From the NCBI GenBank assembly GCA_001970955.1, contig MPUH01000243.1:1-64000 (forward strand): a DNA stretch of 64,000 nt, given 5' to 3'. Shown here in pieces: positions 30,025 through 41,644 of the stretch. A program made the position numbers and the translations under genes. The stretch comes from Stentor coeruleus (taxonomy: Eukaryota; Ciliophora; Heterotrichea; Heterotrichida; Stentoridae). Below the pieces are notes generated by a model. That model did no database searches, had not been told where the DNA came from, and was given only the letters and a program-made list of their open reading frames with translations. Within the stretch, counting starts at the first letter, position 1; every line of letters starts with the position of its first letter.

Positions 30025-31341
30025 CTAAGCATAAACTCTATTGCAATGCAAGCAAGTCTTTCTATTCTGAATGATCATCAAGTTATAAATGCAATTTCCA
30101 TGATATGCATGACCACAAGGAAGTACCCTTATATCCCCATTAATCTGAAAAGCTTGTGCACAAACTTTGCATACATTTATCCCATTATACATCAGATTTT
30201 GATCAATAGCAACATTAGGAACTAAAGTTAAGAAATTAGAAACTGTAATCTCAGTTGCTCCTAAAGCATAATTTTGATTATAAACTGCTGGTTGAGATAC
30301 TGGCCCATAATTATATTGTTGCTGTCCAGGAATAACCATATTCCCATTATTAAAAGCAGGGACTGGAGGAGCTATTTTCATGAACTTCGCATTCAGTTTC
30401 ATTGCTCTTCTTCTACAATACCATGTCAACCCAAATATCAATCTGTATAAAATTTACCCAAAAAGGAAAAAAAATGATACTATAGGAATTGCTATAGCCA
30501 TTGCTAATACCCTTGCAGTACGGGCAGAAGTTGATTCACAACCACCGTCACCATCTGTTGAATATCCGGTTTCGCAGGTATAGCAATAGTTATAAGTACA
30601 TGATATACAATTACTTTCGCATTTTATGCATAAACCATTATCGAAAGTATAGCCATACTCGCATCCTGTGCATTCTGAATTATAAGAGCACGTAGTGCAA
30701 TGCTCAGGACAACAGTAACTGTTATAACGAAGGTTATAATCTGATGAGCATATGCCACAATAATTAACATCATAGCTGCAATCTTTACAATTATTAGCCA
30801 AACAACAATTTCCATAAGAATCATAAAATCCAGTGCAAATATCGCATTGAATATAATAATTATAGCATGATATGCAAGTAGAATCAAAACATGGCATACA
30901 ACCACCATAATTATCCAATCCATATCCGCTATAGCAAGAACAGCACAATTCGTAATTGTAGTCACAACACGTTAGACAATTAGAATTATAACTATAATCT
31001 GTGCACATAAGCTTTCTTCCATGTGTATCTATGCACATATTAGGTTCAAAGCACTGACAGTTACTTTCGCATATTGGTTCACATCTACCTTCATGCACAT
31101 TGTAACCTTCTATGCATTTTTCGCAATTGAAATCGTTATAATCTTGACAGTTTTCTATAAGGTTTCTTTGATTAGAGCTAGGGTCTGAGATTTCAACACA
31201 ACCAAATTGCTCGTTTCGGATATATCCTGCATTACAGTTTATGCAGTATTCTGAATACCGAGAGTCTATTGTTTCACAGTTTTCAATAGAGTAAGTTTGA
31301 GAATAAATAGTTGTGAGAAGACTAAAAGTAAAAAATAACAT
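30025..31341 (-). CDS. Cys-rich ectodomain membrane protein with cytosolic RING finger, one intron
   Basis: Exons 30458-31341 and 30025-30442 join across intron 30443-30457 (sense GTAAATTTTATACAG) to give 433 residues. The intron lies inside the TM helix codons. Order: signal peptide (MLFFTFSLLTTIYSQ); an ectodomain to about residue 275 with over 50 Cys in furin-like/EGF-like spacing (CIEGYNVHEGRC, CETGYSTDGDGGC); a TM helix (AMAIAIPIVSFFFLFGLIFG); a Pro/Gln/Asn-rich linker; and a C-terminal RING (CKVCAQAF, LPCGHAYHGNCI, CLHC). It is likely a surface or endomembrane E3 ligase whose ectodomain senses a ligand or cargo. Confidence 0.85.
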
Positions 31342-31525
31342 TTATTATAATGCAAACTCAATCAGATTTAAATTCTTTAACTATGAAGTTAGCTTTTATG
31401 AAACAATATGAATTTTTTTTAATGATTACAATCCATTAACAAATGCTATCATCCTCGACTAAATAAAATTCATAATTATTCCCTTTCTTTAAATTCTCCT
31501 CATACCTATCTTTAATTAACTATCA

Positions 31526-33307
31526 TTAATACTTATCTCTGAAGCTAAATTGACTATGGTGAACTGGTCTACCAACTTTATTAGTCGCCAAGTTTATTCT
31601 CATTTTCCTCCGTGTCTGCATGTTTTTCCATGTAAAAAAATATCTAAAGCAAGGTTTTTCCATTAATTTCTTCTGTAAATTCCTATATATAATCCACACC
31701 ATCTCAAGTCCTCTATGAAGCCTAACTCTTTTAAACGAGTGTTTCATATCCTCATATTTCGCCGTCACATTTGATGGAGACTCTTTAGAAAAACCTTTAA
31801 AACTTTTAGAAAACCCCTGAGGCTTTGTCATAAAGTCACTAATTTTCGGTGTCTTCACTAAATTTTGCGACATCCTTCTAGGTTTAAACTGAGAATTTTC
31901 TTTATAAATCCTCATTTTTTTCCTTAAAAGTTGTTTTGCAAAGTTTTTGATGATAATCCTGCAAGCAATTTTCCTCCCTTTGTTAGGAATAGAATATTTA
32001 AGTCTTTTAGCTGAAGCATTAAGTTTTGATGTATAAAGGTCTAAAGATTGTTGGATTTTAGCATTGATTTCTAATGATTTAAAAGACTTTTGCAGGGTTA
32101 AAAGATGAGATTTACGAAAAATAGAAAGCATTGCATTTAGAGGAATCGTCATATTAGGTGTTAGGGAAGTGAATATTGGGTGTAAGTTTTTTATTAGTAT
32201 GCATTTTAAGTTTTTTTGAAGAAGTAAACTCATGATTTTTGTATTACGTTCTTTAAGACCAGCAGATAAAGTTTGCAAGGCAAATTGTTTAGAAAGGTTG
32301 ATTGAGCTTTCTTTTGGTTTTAAAAAAAAGCTATTATCTAATTGGAAAAATTCATTAAACCTCTCGAAAGATTTGTTCCATTTTAGCATTGAGTTCATTA
32401 GCGCATTATTTGCTTTGTTTCTTAATCTTAAGAACATTTTAAAAACAGCTCGATGCACATAAGGATTTCTTGATTTATAAGGATTCTTCACAATAAAAAA
32501 ACATTCTCTAACAAGTTTACTCATATACTCCGCAGAAAATGATTTATACGCTTGCATAAAAAGTTTATTCCTCAAACTTCTATTCCTATTCGTACTTTCT
32601 TCCAACTCTAATTTAACCTTCTTATCAATATCCTTCGTTGTAATACTCAAAACTTTATTTGAAATAATTTCTAAAGGTTTCCTCACAATTGCAGTCTTGA
32701 AATTATTCTCAAATCTATTCTTCCAATCATCATCTTCTTCAAATTTAAAACTCCCTTTCCAAGTTTCTACTTTTTTATTTTTTAACCCTTTCCATACCCA
32801 TAGTATTATGAATTTTTGAAAAGCTACAGCAAATCTTTTCCCGCATCTTATAAGATCATATTTACTAGCATTTGATGTTTTAGTTAGTTGGGAAAGATAT
32901 TCAAAGGTAATTTGTTCTTCATGGTCTAAGCCAAATCTTTTTACTAATTGAAGGATTCTTGAAGTCTCGTTTGATTCGTAGAGGTTTGAAAAATAATTGA
33001 GAAAATTTTCTCGGAAATCATCCCAGGGCAGAGATTTGTGGTTGTTGAATGAGGATGATAGGAAAAGAGATTCTTTTTGGTAGTTGCGTTTACCTTTCAG
33101 ATACTGGAGTATGCTTTCGATTAAAAGCTCTGGACGGATTGTCCCTGAGACTGAACTATATGATATTAGGATTGATAAAAATTTAGCGCTGACTTGCATT
33201 GATTTAGAATCTAGATATTCTTGAAAGTCTTTAAAATTCATCATGCCTTTATTTAGAATGATTGTTCGATCGTTGTAAATTTTTAGTAGCGCAGAGCGGT
33301 CTTCCAT
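31526..33307 (-). CDS. 593-residue basic helical protein, unrecognised
   Basis: Intronless, strongly basic and mainly helical. The N-terminal 75 residues have an EF-hand-like pattern without calcium loops (MNFKDFQEYLDSK, GTIRPELLIESIL). Several later helices carry a Trp after a hydrophobic run (FIILWVWKGL, ALMNSMLKWNKSFERF, CFRYFFTWKNM), loosely like centrin-binding Sfi1 repeats. No sure family. A centrosomal or basal-body role is a weak inference. Confidence 0.65.
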   Translation of the reverse strand: MEDRSALLKIYNDRTIILNKGMMNFKDFQEYLDSKSMQVSAKFLSILISYSSVSGTIRPELLIESILQYLKGKRNYQKESLFLSSSFNNHKSLPWDDFRENFLNYFSNLYESNETSRILQLVKRFGLDHEEQITFEYLSQLTKTSNASKYDLIRCGKRFAVAFQKFIILWVWKGLKNKKVETWKGSFKFEEDDDWKNRFENNFKTAIVRKPLEIISNKVLSITTKDIDKKVKLELEESTNRNRSLRNKLFMQAYKSFSAEYMSKLVRECFFIVKNPYKSRNPYVHRAVFKMFLRLRNKANNALMNSMLKWNKSFERFNEFFQLDNSFFLKPKESSINLSKQFALQTLSAGLKERNTKIMSLLLQKNLKCILIKNLHPIFTSLTPNMTIPLNAMLSIFRKSHLLTLQKSFKSLEINAKIQQSLDLYTSKLNASAKRLKYSIPNKGRKIACRIIIKNFAKQLLRKKMRIYKENSQFKPRRMSQNLVKTPKISDFMTKPQGFSKSFKGFSKESPSNVTAKYEDMKHSFKRVRLHRGLEMVWIIYRNLQKKLMEKPCFRYFFTWKNMQTRRKMRINLATNKVGRPVHHSQFSFRDKY

Positions 33308-33855
33308 TTAAATTTCTTATTATTTAAAACTTCATTATATTTACTATTGATACCTACTTTAGTGGATTTGATCCCGGGTTATTCATTATGAGTAGTTTAG
33401 TTGTTTAATTTTTGTGTGGAAATAATAAACACTTTTTAGAAGTATATTTGAAAAGACTTAAAAAAATTGTGTGTAATACGATTTTTAATCTAAAAATGAG
33501 TTTGTTTTTGGCAAAGTTTTTTATAATAGTTTATTATTTGAATGAAAACTTATAAAATTTAAGTCTTTAAGTTTATATATAAAAATCAATTATTAGATAT
33601 ACTAACAACATAAGAATTTATATTTACTATACAAAACTATTGATCATAAGCTATGAATAACTATAAACAAAGTGATATTATAATTTCATTATAATAAATA
33701 AAACCAATAAAAATATACACTTATCAAGTTTATATATTTTTATTATCAATACTTAAGTTACTAATCAATCTAGCTTATCTCTAAAAAAAAACAGTAAGTG
33801 CAATTATTTATTTCAATAAAAAAAAATGTAATATGCCAGATAAATAAAGTTAAAT
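33308..33855. promoter_or_regulatory. Divergent intergenic region, 548 bp
   Basis: Upstream DNA of both neighbours. Very AT-rich, weakly G-rich on + near 33380-33560. No gene or motif stands out. Confidence 0.45.
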
Positions 33856-34644
33856 ATGAGTTATATACAGAGAGACCTTTTAGGAGTAATTTTAAAACTC
33901 AAAAACGATGAGGAAAAGATTAATTTCATTAAAAAGATGCTTAGCAGAGTATATAGGCCGTACGCTAAAAGAAAAAATTCGATTGCTATGAGTTCTTTTG
34001 TGTCAGATGATTTATCACCTAATTTAATTAGGAACTTCGGATGTAGCCAAGCTAAGCTAAAATTAATTAAAAAAAACCGAATTTGTAATGAACATACAGA
34101 CACAGATGATCAATATCATTTTATATATGAAAATTTTATGAGTATATACAAAGAACATATCTCATGTGGGTCAAGACTAAAATCTGAAAAACCAGAAGTT
34201 TTTATCACTCATATTAAACAGTTTTTTTATGATAAAGACCTTGTTACTGAGAGTTATTTAAGAATCTTAATGAATATATACAAAAACCAGAAATGGGTTG
34301 ATGTTAAGCTTTTTACAGAAAGTATTGAAGCGTTGCAAGCAAATTTTTTTGGCACAGTTTATTACTTTTTTATCAAACCCCCAGCAGATACAAAAATAAA
34401 ACTAGAAAACCAGAAACTTGTCTGTAAGATCTAAACAGTTTTTTATAATTTAATTAATGTTCAGATGAAAAAATCCCTTAACTTTACCCAGCTGTGTGAA
34501 ATGTTTAAAACAGCATTTCGAGGTATGAAAGATAGTGAAGCTAATTGCAAGGTTCGTGAATTACTTAATAAGCTTGCTTTGAGGGAAAAAATTCAAAAGC
34601 AAAGCTTGACATTGGAAGAACTTATTTCAATACTTCCAGGTTAA
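33856..34644 (+). CDS. 257-residue unrecognised protein, one intron
   Basis: Exons 33856-34423 and 34439-34644 join across GTAAGATCTAAACAG (phase 1, in-frame TAA) and give a longer protein with a natural end. Helices with an EF-hand-like rhythm recur (FTESIEALQANFF, NFTQLCEMFKTAFRGMK, LTLEELISILPG) but no calcium loop is evident. The N-terminus of the divergent neighbour at 33307 has a similar helix pattern, so the two may be related; this is uncertain. No family recognised. Confidence 0.75.
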
Positions 34645-35299
34645 AAATTTCAATGTAAATTAGATAGACTAATCCTATTTAGGAATATTTTTTTTAAAGC
34701 TAAAACTAATAAAGAATATATAAATACGACTAAAAGTATTATTATAATGCAATTTATTATGATTTAATCTTGAAAATTGATATCGGTTTAAATGAATAAA
34801 AATATTATTTGTAATATAGTTATATAGTAAATATAGCACAAAAATATGCATAAAATTTCTTGTAAACTTAAACAAAAAATCTCAAATTCATAATATAATT
34901 TACTTCAACCTTTACTATTTTGCATAATCTAATTCTCCTCTACTATCTAAATTTTCCAAATATTTAATTAAACCTAAACCTACTCTTAACAATCTTATAA
35001 GTATAATTCAATATAAAAACATAACTCATTCTATATTTTTTATACAATACTTTTACCTTTTCCTTTTCTTCAATATCCCAAAAACTCAAAATTTTCCCTA
35101 AAGTCTTTATTTAATTAAAAATCCAAATCTAAAACTGCATTCATAATTTGAATATCAAATCCACATATTCCTAAAACTCAAGCTTCAAAAACACAACAAA
35201 AACTTATATTTATATATTTTATCAATGTATTTATCATAAAAATTTTCTCAAGCATTAATACGCAATTCTTATAATAAACAATATAAAGGCTATAATTTA
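34645..35299. promoter_or_regulatory. Intergenic region between tandem + genes, C-rich
   Basis: No gene seen. From about 34900 to 35250 the + strand is C-rich and G-poor, the usual 5' flank of a + gene. Confidence 0.5.
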
Positions 35300-36430
35300 A
35301 TGTCAAAAGCTAAAAAAGTGCTTATGAAAAAATCCTCTGATCCCCAAAGCAACCATTTAGTAACTTTATCTTTTATAAACACACAATCCCCTATTCCGAA
35401 TTACTCTCAAATAACAGATAAACAAGAACCTTATTCTGAATCCCCATATGCCCAAAAACTAACTAAAGCAAGGTCAACTTCAGTATTAAAAAACACTACT
35501 TTTTATCATGCATCAGGACAAGTATCCCCACCTTTGAATCCAAAATTCAATTTAAACTTGAAAAATAAGATAAACATAAGCACATCTCTTGCTAAAATTA
35601 AAGACCTAAATGAAAGCCATGTCAAAATTAAAAAGAAAACTGTATTAGCTGATAGGAAAATTATTGAAAATCAAATACATTTAATTGAGATAAAAGCTGA
35701 AGAAATTATAACACAACATAAGGAAAATGGGATTTCTAATGAACTTATGGATAAATATAGGGAAATTTTAGATGAGATAATTGCTAAAGATAAAAATTTT
35801 GGGGTTTTGATTGGGAAAATAAAACTTGCTTATGAGGATTGGATAAATTTAAACTCTATTTCGGTTAGTGAAAATAATAAATTAAAAGAGGATATACAAG
35901 AATATATGCGAAAACTTACAGAAAAAACTGAAGAAATTAAACTTTTTCATAAGAAAATTCAAAAATTGTCTAGAGAAAACGTTGAACTTGGTCGTGCACT
36001 TGAACAAAAAGATAATGATTTTAGGGTACTTCAAGAACATTTGTTAAAAATCACTAATATTAATATTGATGAAATACCTACAGATAAAAGTTCATGGAAA
36101 GTATTAATTGTAGAAAATAAAGCATGTGCTGAATTGTGTAAAAAATTGAAGGAAAAAAATAAAAGCTTGAAGTCACAGGAAAAAATGCTCATGAATCTTT
36201 TATGGATACTTAAACAAAAAGGATATCCTGTTGAGGAGATATATGAGAATATGGGTGTGAAGGAAAATAATGATAGTAAATTGGTAAGTGAAGATGAGTT
36301 ATCTGAAGATATGAGTTATAGTATTGAGAGTGATGTGAAAAAAAATAAGGTTGATGGGATACCAATGCTTAAGATAAGTCAGATTAAGGCTAATAGTTTT
36401 AGTGATGAGAGTTTAGAAGAGTCGTTCTAA
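35300..36430 (+). CDS. Coiled-coil protein, unrecognised
   Basis: This is a 376-residue intronless protein. The first 100 residues are Ser/Pro/Asn-rich and probably disordered. Residues about 105-320 are coiled coil with breaks (ELGRALEQKDNDFRVLQEHL, CAELCKKLKEKNKSLKSQEK). The stretch LMNLLWILKQKGYPVEEIYE may be a small helical domain. The tail is acidic and Ser-rich. No family recognised; similar layouts are common in ciliary proteins. Confidence 0.75.
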   Translation: MSKAKKVLMKKSSDPQSNHLVTLSFINTQSPIPNYSQITDKQEPYSESPYAQKLTKARSTSVLKNTTFYHASGQVSPPLNPKFNLNLKNKINISTSLAKIKDLNESHVKIKKKTVLADRKIIENQIHLIEIKAEEIITQHKENGISNELMDKYREILDEIIAKDKNFGVLIGKIKLAYEDWINLNSISVSENNKLKEDIQEYMRKLTEKTEEIKLFHKKIQKLSRENVELGRALEQKDNDFRVLQEHLLKITNINIDEIPTDKSSWKVLIVENKACAELCKKLKEKNKSLKSQEKMLMNLLWILKQKGYPVEEIYENMGVKENNDSKLVSEDELSEDMSYSIESDVKKNKVDGIPMLKISQIKANSFSDESLEESF

Positions 36431-37009
36431 GGTAGAATGTGTATATTATTAATAGATTTTTTAAAGCGATTATGAAGATTTTGTATAGGAATATATAAAG
36501 AGGTATGAATTATGGTAGGTGGTGTATATGATTAGATTATGTGATGTAAATATGGATTGTATTACAAAATAGTAGGAATTAATAAGGTTTGTTATACTTT
36601 GTAAAAGAGTTCTGCCCATCTTTGGTGAAAGATTATTTTCTTTAACAAATTTAGTGATGATAGCTTTTTGATTGGAGTTTGGGGTATAATCAAAGTTTTC
36701 AATGATTTATCAGGCATTTTGACCTTGAAAACTGGAATGAGGTCTCTCAATTGGTATTGAGGAAGTTTTAACATTATTTATATATAAAATTTATGCTGAT
36801 AAATACAAAGCAATTAGTATATGAATAAAACTTATGAATATTCAAGTACGAATTATAATGTAGCATAAGTTGGTTATAGAAGTTTTGAAAATTAGATTGG
36901 TTTACAAGGAGTTGGACATATATTTAATTTATTTTCTAATCATATTTATAAAGTATAGCTATTATTTTCATTGTAAATCGATTATATATATCTACTTTGT
37001 CTACTATAT
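36431..37009. other. Intergenic region with one doubtful small ORF
   Basis: G-rich on + over most of its length. That is expected after the + gene but not before the 3' end of the minus-strand transporter. The odd sign of the skew would fit an extra minus-strand transcription unit at 36592-36774. Confidence 0.4.
36592..36774 (-). CDS. Doubtful 60-residue ORF
   Basis: The ATG has the usual AT-only context and the protein is basic (IPQTPIKKLSSLNLLKK). However, a second minus-strand frame is also open and protein-like over 36592-36700 (NSNQKAIITKFVKENN), which suggests a decayed or frame-changed gene as much as a live one. No family recognised. Confidence 0.25.
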   Translation of the reverse strand: MLKLPQYQLRDLIPVFKVKMPDKSLKTLIIPQTPIKKLSSLNLLKKIIFHQRWAELFYKV

Positions 37010-38614
37010 TTATTTGTTTGTTGAGTAATTCAATGCAGTGCTGAATGAATTATTATTCGCATCATCATGAATGATCTCCTTTCCTTCTAAAAGTTTTTCA
37101 GGAGAATTGTTTGTTTGATCGAGGTCTTCTTTATCATTATTATTTTTGATTGTGGCATTTTCATTTTCTTCACATTCAACTTCTTCTTGTAAACTATCAC
37201 TTTCTTCAGCATTTTTATCTGGGGCTACTGAAGCGTCAAGTACTTTCATTTCAAATAAAATTTGCTCTTTTTCTTTTCCTTTGGTCTCAATTATGTCAAA
37301 AAATGTGTAAAGACTTCCAAGCGCCATAGAAACAGAAAAAAAGAGAAAGCAATTTCCAATTCCAACCCCATCAACCGCAATAGGAAACACCAAACTTACA
37401 GGAATGCTTAGACCAAAGCTAATAATACAAGCAAAGCTGAAAATCTGGTCATTTAAAATCTCTGATAAATACATCCAAAACACAGCTGCTAGTCCATATC
37501 CAAAAGGTGCAAAAAATGCAATTAAAAACACAGCAAGGACTAAACTATCAACAGTAGCATAACCTGAACAAATCCCAAGTATAAGCATATCAGCACAAAT
37601 AAGGATTTCAGATGATAAAATCAAAGTCTTTCTTCCAAAATACGGTATTAAAAACAAGCTTCCAACACTAGATAATAAATTCACAACTCCCATAATAACT
37701 GTAACCACTCTTGCCATAAACAACCCTCCACCTAATTGCATGAATATACTTGTTGAATAAAAATAAATCGCAGTAATCCCACAAAACTGCTGAATTATAG
37801 CCAAACCTATAGCAGCTCTAATCATTTTTCGATATTTTGATACTTTTAGCATTCCTAAAAGGCTTAGTTTAGCTCCACTTAAAGTTGTTTTACCACGAAT
37901 ATCACTGTTTACTCTACGTAATCCTGAGCCAATACCACTAACATTGTGTGTTAATCTTAAAGCTTGGTTCGCTTCTGCTATCATATTTTTTGAAAGATAA
38001 AATTGTGGAGTATCGTGTTTCATAAAGACTAGAAAATAAAACATTTGATACGCACAAAGCACAGCGGGGAACAGGAACAAAAAAATCCACAAGTTGTTTA
38101 ATGGGTCATCTGAAAAGTTGTCAAGAGGCAAAAAAAGCCCGAAACTATAAGAGCATAAAAGGCCGATACTACTTGTTATGACAAGTAAAGGGCCTACTTT
38201 GCCAATCATTTCGACTGGGGTTACTTCATTAATAAAAATTGGGTTAACTGTCGCCATGACCCCAGTTGATAAGCCAGTAAAAAATCTGCCTATACCAAAT
38301 GGCACAGTATGAGGCATAACAATCATTATACTAGCAGCTATAAATAAAATATCTTGAGAAATAACAGTCTTTCTTCTTCCAAACTTGTCTAATAACTGAG
38401 GGGCTATCAAACATCCTATTGTTTGACCTACAGAGATTAGAGTACTAAAAACATTGATGTATGTTGAAGTGTTATCACCCCAGTTTAAGGAAGCTGCAAC
38501 ATTAGAAGTGCATGTGTTGAAAACACCTAAAGTGTAAAGAAATACAAAGCTAGCTATGCATATGTGTGTATTTAATATCCAAACCTGCTTTTCATTGTAC
38601 TGCTTTTCGTTCAT
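37010..38614 (-). CDS. Sugar transporter (major facilitator superfamily)
   Basis: This is a 534-residue intronless protein with 12 predicted TM helices. MFS sugar-porter signatures are present: DKFGRRK after TM2, GRFFTGLSTGVMATVNPIF with NEVTP after TM4, QQFCGITAIYFYS in TM7 and FGRKT after TM8. The second half of the N-domain motif PESPRFL reads DTPQFYL. The cytosolic tail (about 450-534) is acidic and Asn-rich. It is likely a hexose facilitator or proton symporter in the plasma or a vacuole membrane; the substrate is not predictable. Confidence 0.92.
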   Translation of the reverse strand: MNEKQYNEKQVWILNTHICIASFVFLYTLGVFNTCTSNVAASLNWGDNTSTYINVFSTLISVGQTIGCLIAPQLLDKFGRRKTVISQDILFIAASIMIVMPHTVPFGIGRFFTGLSTGVMATVNPIFINEVTPVEMIGKVGPLLVITSSIGLLCSYSFGLFLPLDNFSDDPLNNLWIFLFLFPAVLCAYQMFYFLVFMKHDTPQFYLSKNMIAEANQALRLTHNVSGIGSGLRRVNSDIRGKTTLSGAKLSLLGMLKVSKYRKMIRAAIGLAIIQQFCGITAIYFYSTSIFMQLGGGLFMARVVTVIMGVVNLLSSVGSLFLIPYFGRKTLILSSEILICADMLILGICSGYATVDSLVLAVFLIAFFAPFGYGLAAVFWMYLSEILNDQIFSFACIISFGLSIPVSLVFPIAVDGVGIGNCFLFFSVSMALGSLYTFFDIIETKGKEKEQILFEMKVLDASVAPDKNAEESDSLQEEVECEENENATIKNNNDKEDLDQTNNSPEKLLEGKEIIHDDANNNSFSTALNYSTNK

Positions 38615-40344
38615 TTTATATCACACGTTTTTTAGTTTACCTAGTATGGAAGGAAATGCTTAAGTTTATGTGCTGGGATATTTATTTTAGATGAAGATTA
38701 GATAGGATTTAAGATATTAAAGGTTAGGAAATGAAGATATTTTACAAGTACTGATTAGGGAAAGAAATATGTGTTGTTGTAAGATGAGAATTTGGAAGAT
38801 ACGATTGAAAATTGGGTTTAAAAGTTGGGAATACAACTTTTATAAGATGATGGGGGAATTTTGATTAAAGGTGGGTATTTGGTTTAAGCTTTTTAGATTG
38901 AAGGGGATTAGCATAGATTGGCATGGATTGACATTGATATTCATATTTAGTTTATTAGTTAAAGAGTTTTCTTTTTAGGTACAGATACTTATTAATATCA
39001 GTAAAGGTCCTACTTTTGATTTGTGTTTAAGTCTTGAGGATGCAAACTTTGGAGTAGCTGTTAAAATAGTTTCTAGTTTGCTATGATTTTATTCCATTTA
39101 TGTTTATGTAAGCCTGGTTAATGAATTAACCCTATGATATACATGAAAAGTGTGTGTTGTTATGAGGAAATCGACTTGATTATTATTTTTTGAATTCGAT
39201 AAGAAGCTGACAAGTTTAAAAAAATTCTGATAATTTTCTTAGAATTTTAGGATTTGAAAAAATATAAGTAAGGTTTAGGCTAGGCTATTTATTTCATGTT
39301 CTAGTAGGTAAAACTTTGATAAAATTATTGAATTCATCCCTAGTAGTGCAAGTTTAAATGTATTTGAGTGAATTAATAAGCTATTAGGCTAAGATAATAT
39401 TCTTAGTATGAAAAATATTATATTTGATAAATAGAAAAGAAGAAAGATGAAATAATATTAGTTTCGTATAAATATAGAAAATACTTGATTAAATATTTTA
39501 AAAGAATAAGTTTCCAATGACAAAATATACTGAAATAGTAATTTTCACTGCGCTAGAATATTTAATGCTATTTTTTAAGCCTAGAGAGAAATATTTGTAT
39601 TATATCGCATTATTATTATATTTTATATATCTATTAAACTTAAATCGTAAATAAGATGCATCATATAATATCTTAAAACATTTTCGCTTATAATTGAATA
39701 TGTATATTGAACTTGAAAATTATAAATTATTATCCAAATTATCAACTAAATTATTAAACTATTATATATAAATAACACTAAATATATATCATATATTCAG
39801 TTCAAATTAAAATTTGTAAAATTCAATTCGATGAAAAATAGTTTGCTAATATAATTTACCTTAAAATTATAACGAAGTTATTCTAATAAATAAAGCTAGT
39901 GAATATTATATTCATACATATAAACAATCATAAATTAACCTAAACTTGTAGCGCTTAACAATTAAAATATTAACACCTAATATAAATTCAAAAGTTCTAA
40001 AATCGAACAAAATCATCCAAATTTCTCCTTTAATATAAAAAACCCTCATTTTCCTATTTTCAAATCCTATTCCAAGCTCTTACAATACACCATTTTCCAA
40101 TTTTTTTAATTATTTACAATAATCAAAACCTAAAAATCCAGCCATTCTACCCCCAATCCAGCCTAGAGCCCCAACTTTTCTAGCATTCCATCACATCTAA
40201 TACAAAATAATAATCATATACAACCTTTAAAAATCAAAAATAAACATCTTTTATTGGACTTTTAGCCTAACCTAAACATATAAATCAATAATATGGACAA
40301 AAGGAAAATTATGCAAAATACTCAAACCCAATTAAATAATCATA
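38615..40344. other. Longest gene-free interval, 1.73 kb
   Basis: 38630-38950 is strongly G-rich on + (5' flank of the transporter). 39600-39900 is extremely AT-rich. 39950-40340 is C-rich (3' flank of the next minus-strand gene). Between about 39000 and 39430 one + frame shows short protein-like runs (SLEDANFGVAVKIVSSLL, FDKIIEFIPSSASLNVFE) broken by many stops. This may be a dead gene or chance. No RNA gene recognised. Confidence 0.45.
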
Positions 40345-40809
40345 TTAAACAACTAAAGTTATACCTCGTTTAATTGACCTAACTTTAGGTAATATAAAAG
40401 CAGACTTTAAATAAGGTGAGTCTTTATATTTGTCAGGCATTATTGATGTATCACTTATAATTCTTCTATGTTTAGGCTTATAAAGAACTGTTGAGGTTTT
40501 TATATGAGTTATTGTGTTGTTTCCTAAACCTGGGAGTTTTTTAGTACTGTTTATATAGGTTTGATTTGGGTGTATATCTTTGATTTTATTTATATATTTA
40601 GGGTCTTTGGATTTGTTTGGTCTTTTTAGAATAATTTTTGATTTTAAGGCAAAACCATGGTTTCTAGGGAACACATAATTCGAATTTACTTTGGATCGAT
40701 TGTATTTGTAATCGATTTCTCTACGGATTTCACTGTCAATATCAGAATTGTACTCGGTTTCTTGTAAGAAACTGTTGCTGCATGGGGTTGGGTTTCGGTA
40801 GTTGTCCAT
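40345..40809 (-). CDS. Small basic protein, unrecognised
   Basis: This is a 154-residue intronless protein, basic, Asn/Lys/Pro-rich and without TM helices or known domains (FALKSKIILKRPNKSKDPKY, LPKVRSIKRGITLVV). It is similar in character to the proteins at 28272 and 29127. Probably a cytoskeletal or disordered ciliate-specific protein. Confidence 0.55.
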   Translation of the reverse strand: MDNYRNPTPCSNSFLQETEYNSDIDSEIRREIDYKYNRSKVNSNYVFPRNHGFALKSKIILKRPNKSKDPKYINKIKDIHPNQTYINSTKKLPGLGNNTITHIKTSTVLYKPKHRRIISDTSIMPDKYKDSPYLKSAFILPKVRSIKRGITLVV

Positions 40810-41644
40810 TATTTTTTTATAATTATCTCTAGTTTGATGATGTTTATAAGGCTATGGTTTTTGATGCCTGCAAAACTGGATTTTATATAAATTAAGGTTT
40901 TAAGAGTAATTTTAAGTAAAAAGGTTTATAATTGTTTGGGATATTGTAATTATAATATTAAAGTATGTAAGAAAAAAGATAAGGCTCTTATGGTAGTTAG
41001 GATTGATCATATTTTATTTAAATGCTGTAGGTAAGTTTATATATTATATTAGTCATAGATTTCGCATACCAATAGATATTGCTTTTTATCTTTATTTTCA
41101 TGGATTAATATTGTTTAAGCCTCTAAAAGAATTTAAGCTATTTTTATATATTCACCAATTTCTGACATTATTAAAGTTTTTCCTATGATTAACATCAACA
41201 GTGGATTTTATTTGATTGTGTAATTTGGATCCAAATCTAAACACTCAATAACAGTTCAAAAATTAAGTTAAAAAGTTCATGATTTTCTTGTTATATTTAT
41301 CTCCATTTCTTATTAATTATCATATAAACACATAAAAAAAATCTGGTAAAATTATACTGAGCTAAATTATTATAATGTTTTATTAGGATTAATATATTGT
41401 TGACAGAAAATTGTTTATAGGAAATTAGTACTACTCATAAAATCTCTATATAAAATAATTTCTAAAGTCCTAATCAATATTTATAAGCTTTTAGATATTT
41501 TTAAACATCAGATCTCCAATTAAATAACTCATAATTTTATCTAAAAAAGTCAACTTCTCACATCCCATATCTTCTAATAATCATAAATTAACACAAAAAA
41601 ATATCTTAAATCTTATAATAGCATCTATTACTATTAACTTGAAT
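40810..41644. promoter_or_regulatory. Divergent intergenic region, 835 bp
   Basis: No gene accepted. G-rich on + to about 41000, C-rich from about 41440 to 41640, as expected for two 5' flanks. An ATG-less open frame at 41003-41188 was rejected. Confidence 0.45.

Noticed and set aside
41003-41188. 61-codon open frame on + in the gap before the PP2C gene
   Set aside because: It has no ATG (begins TTG), is unusually rich in Phe/Leu/Ile from AT-rich DNA, and has no 15-nt intron linking it to a neighbour.
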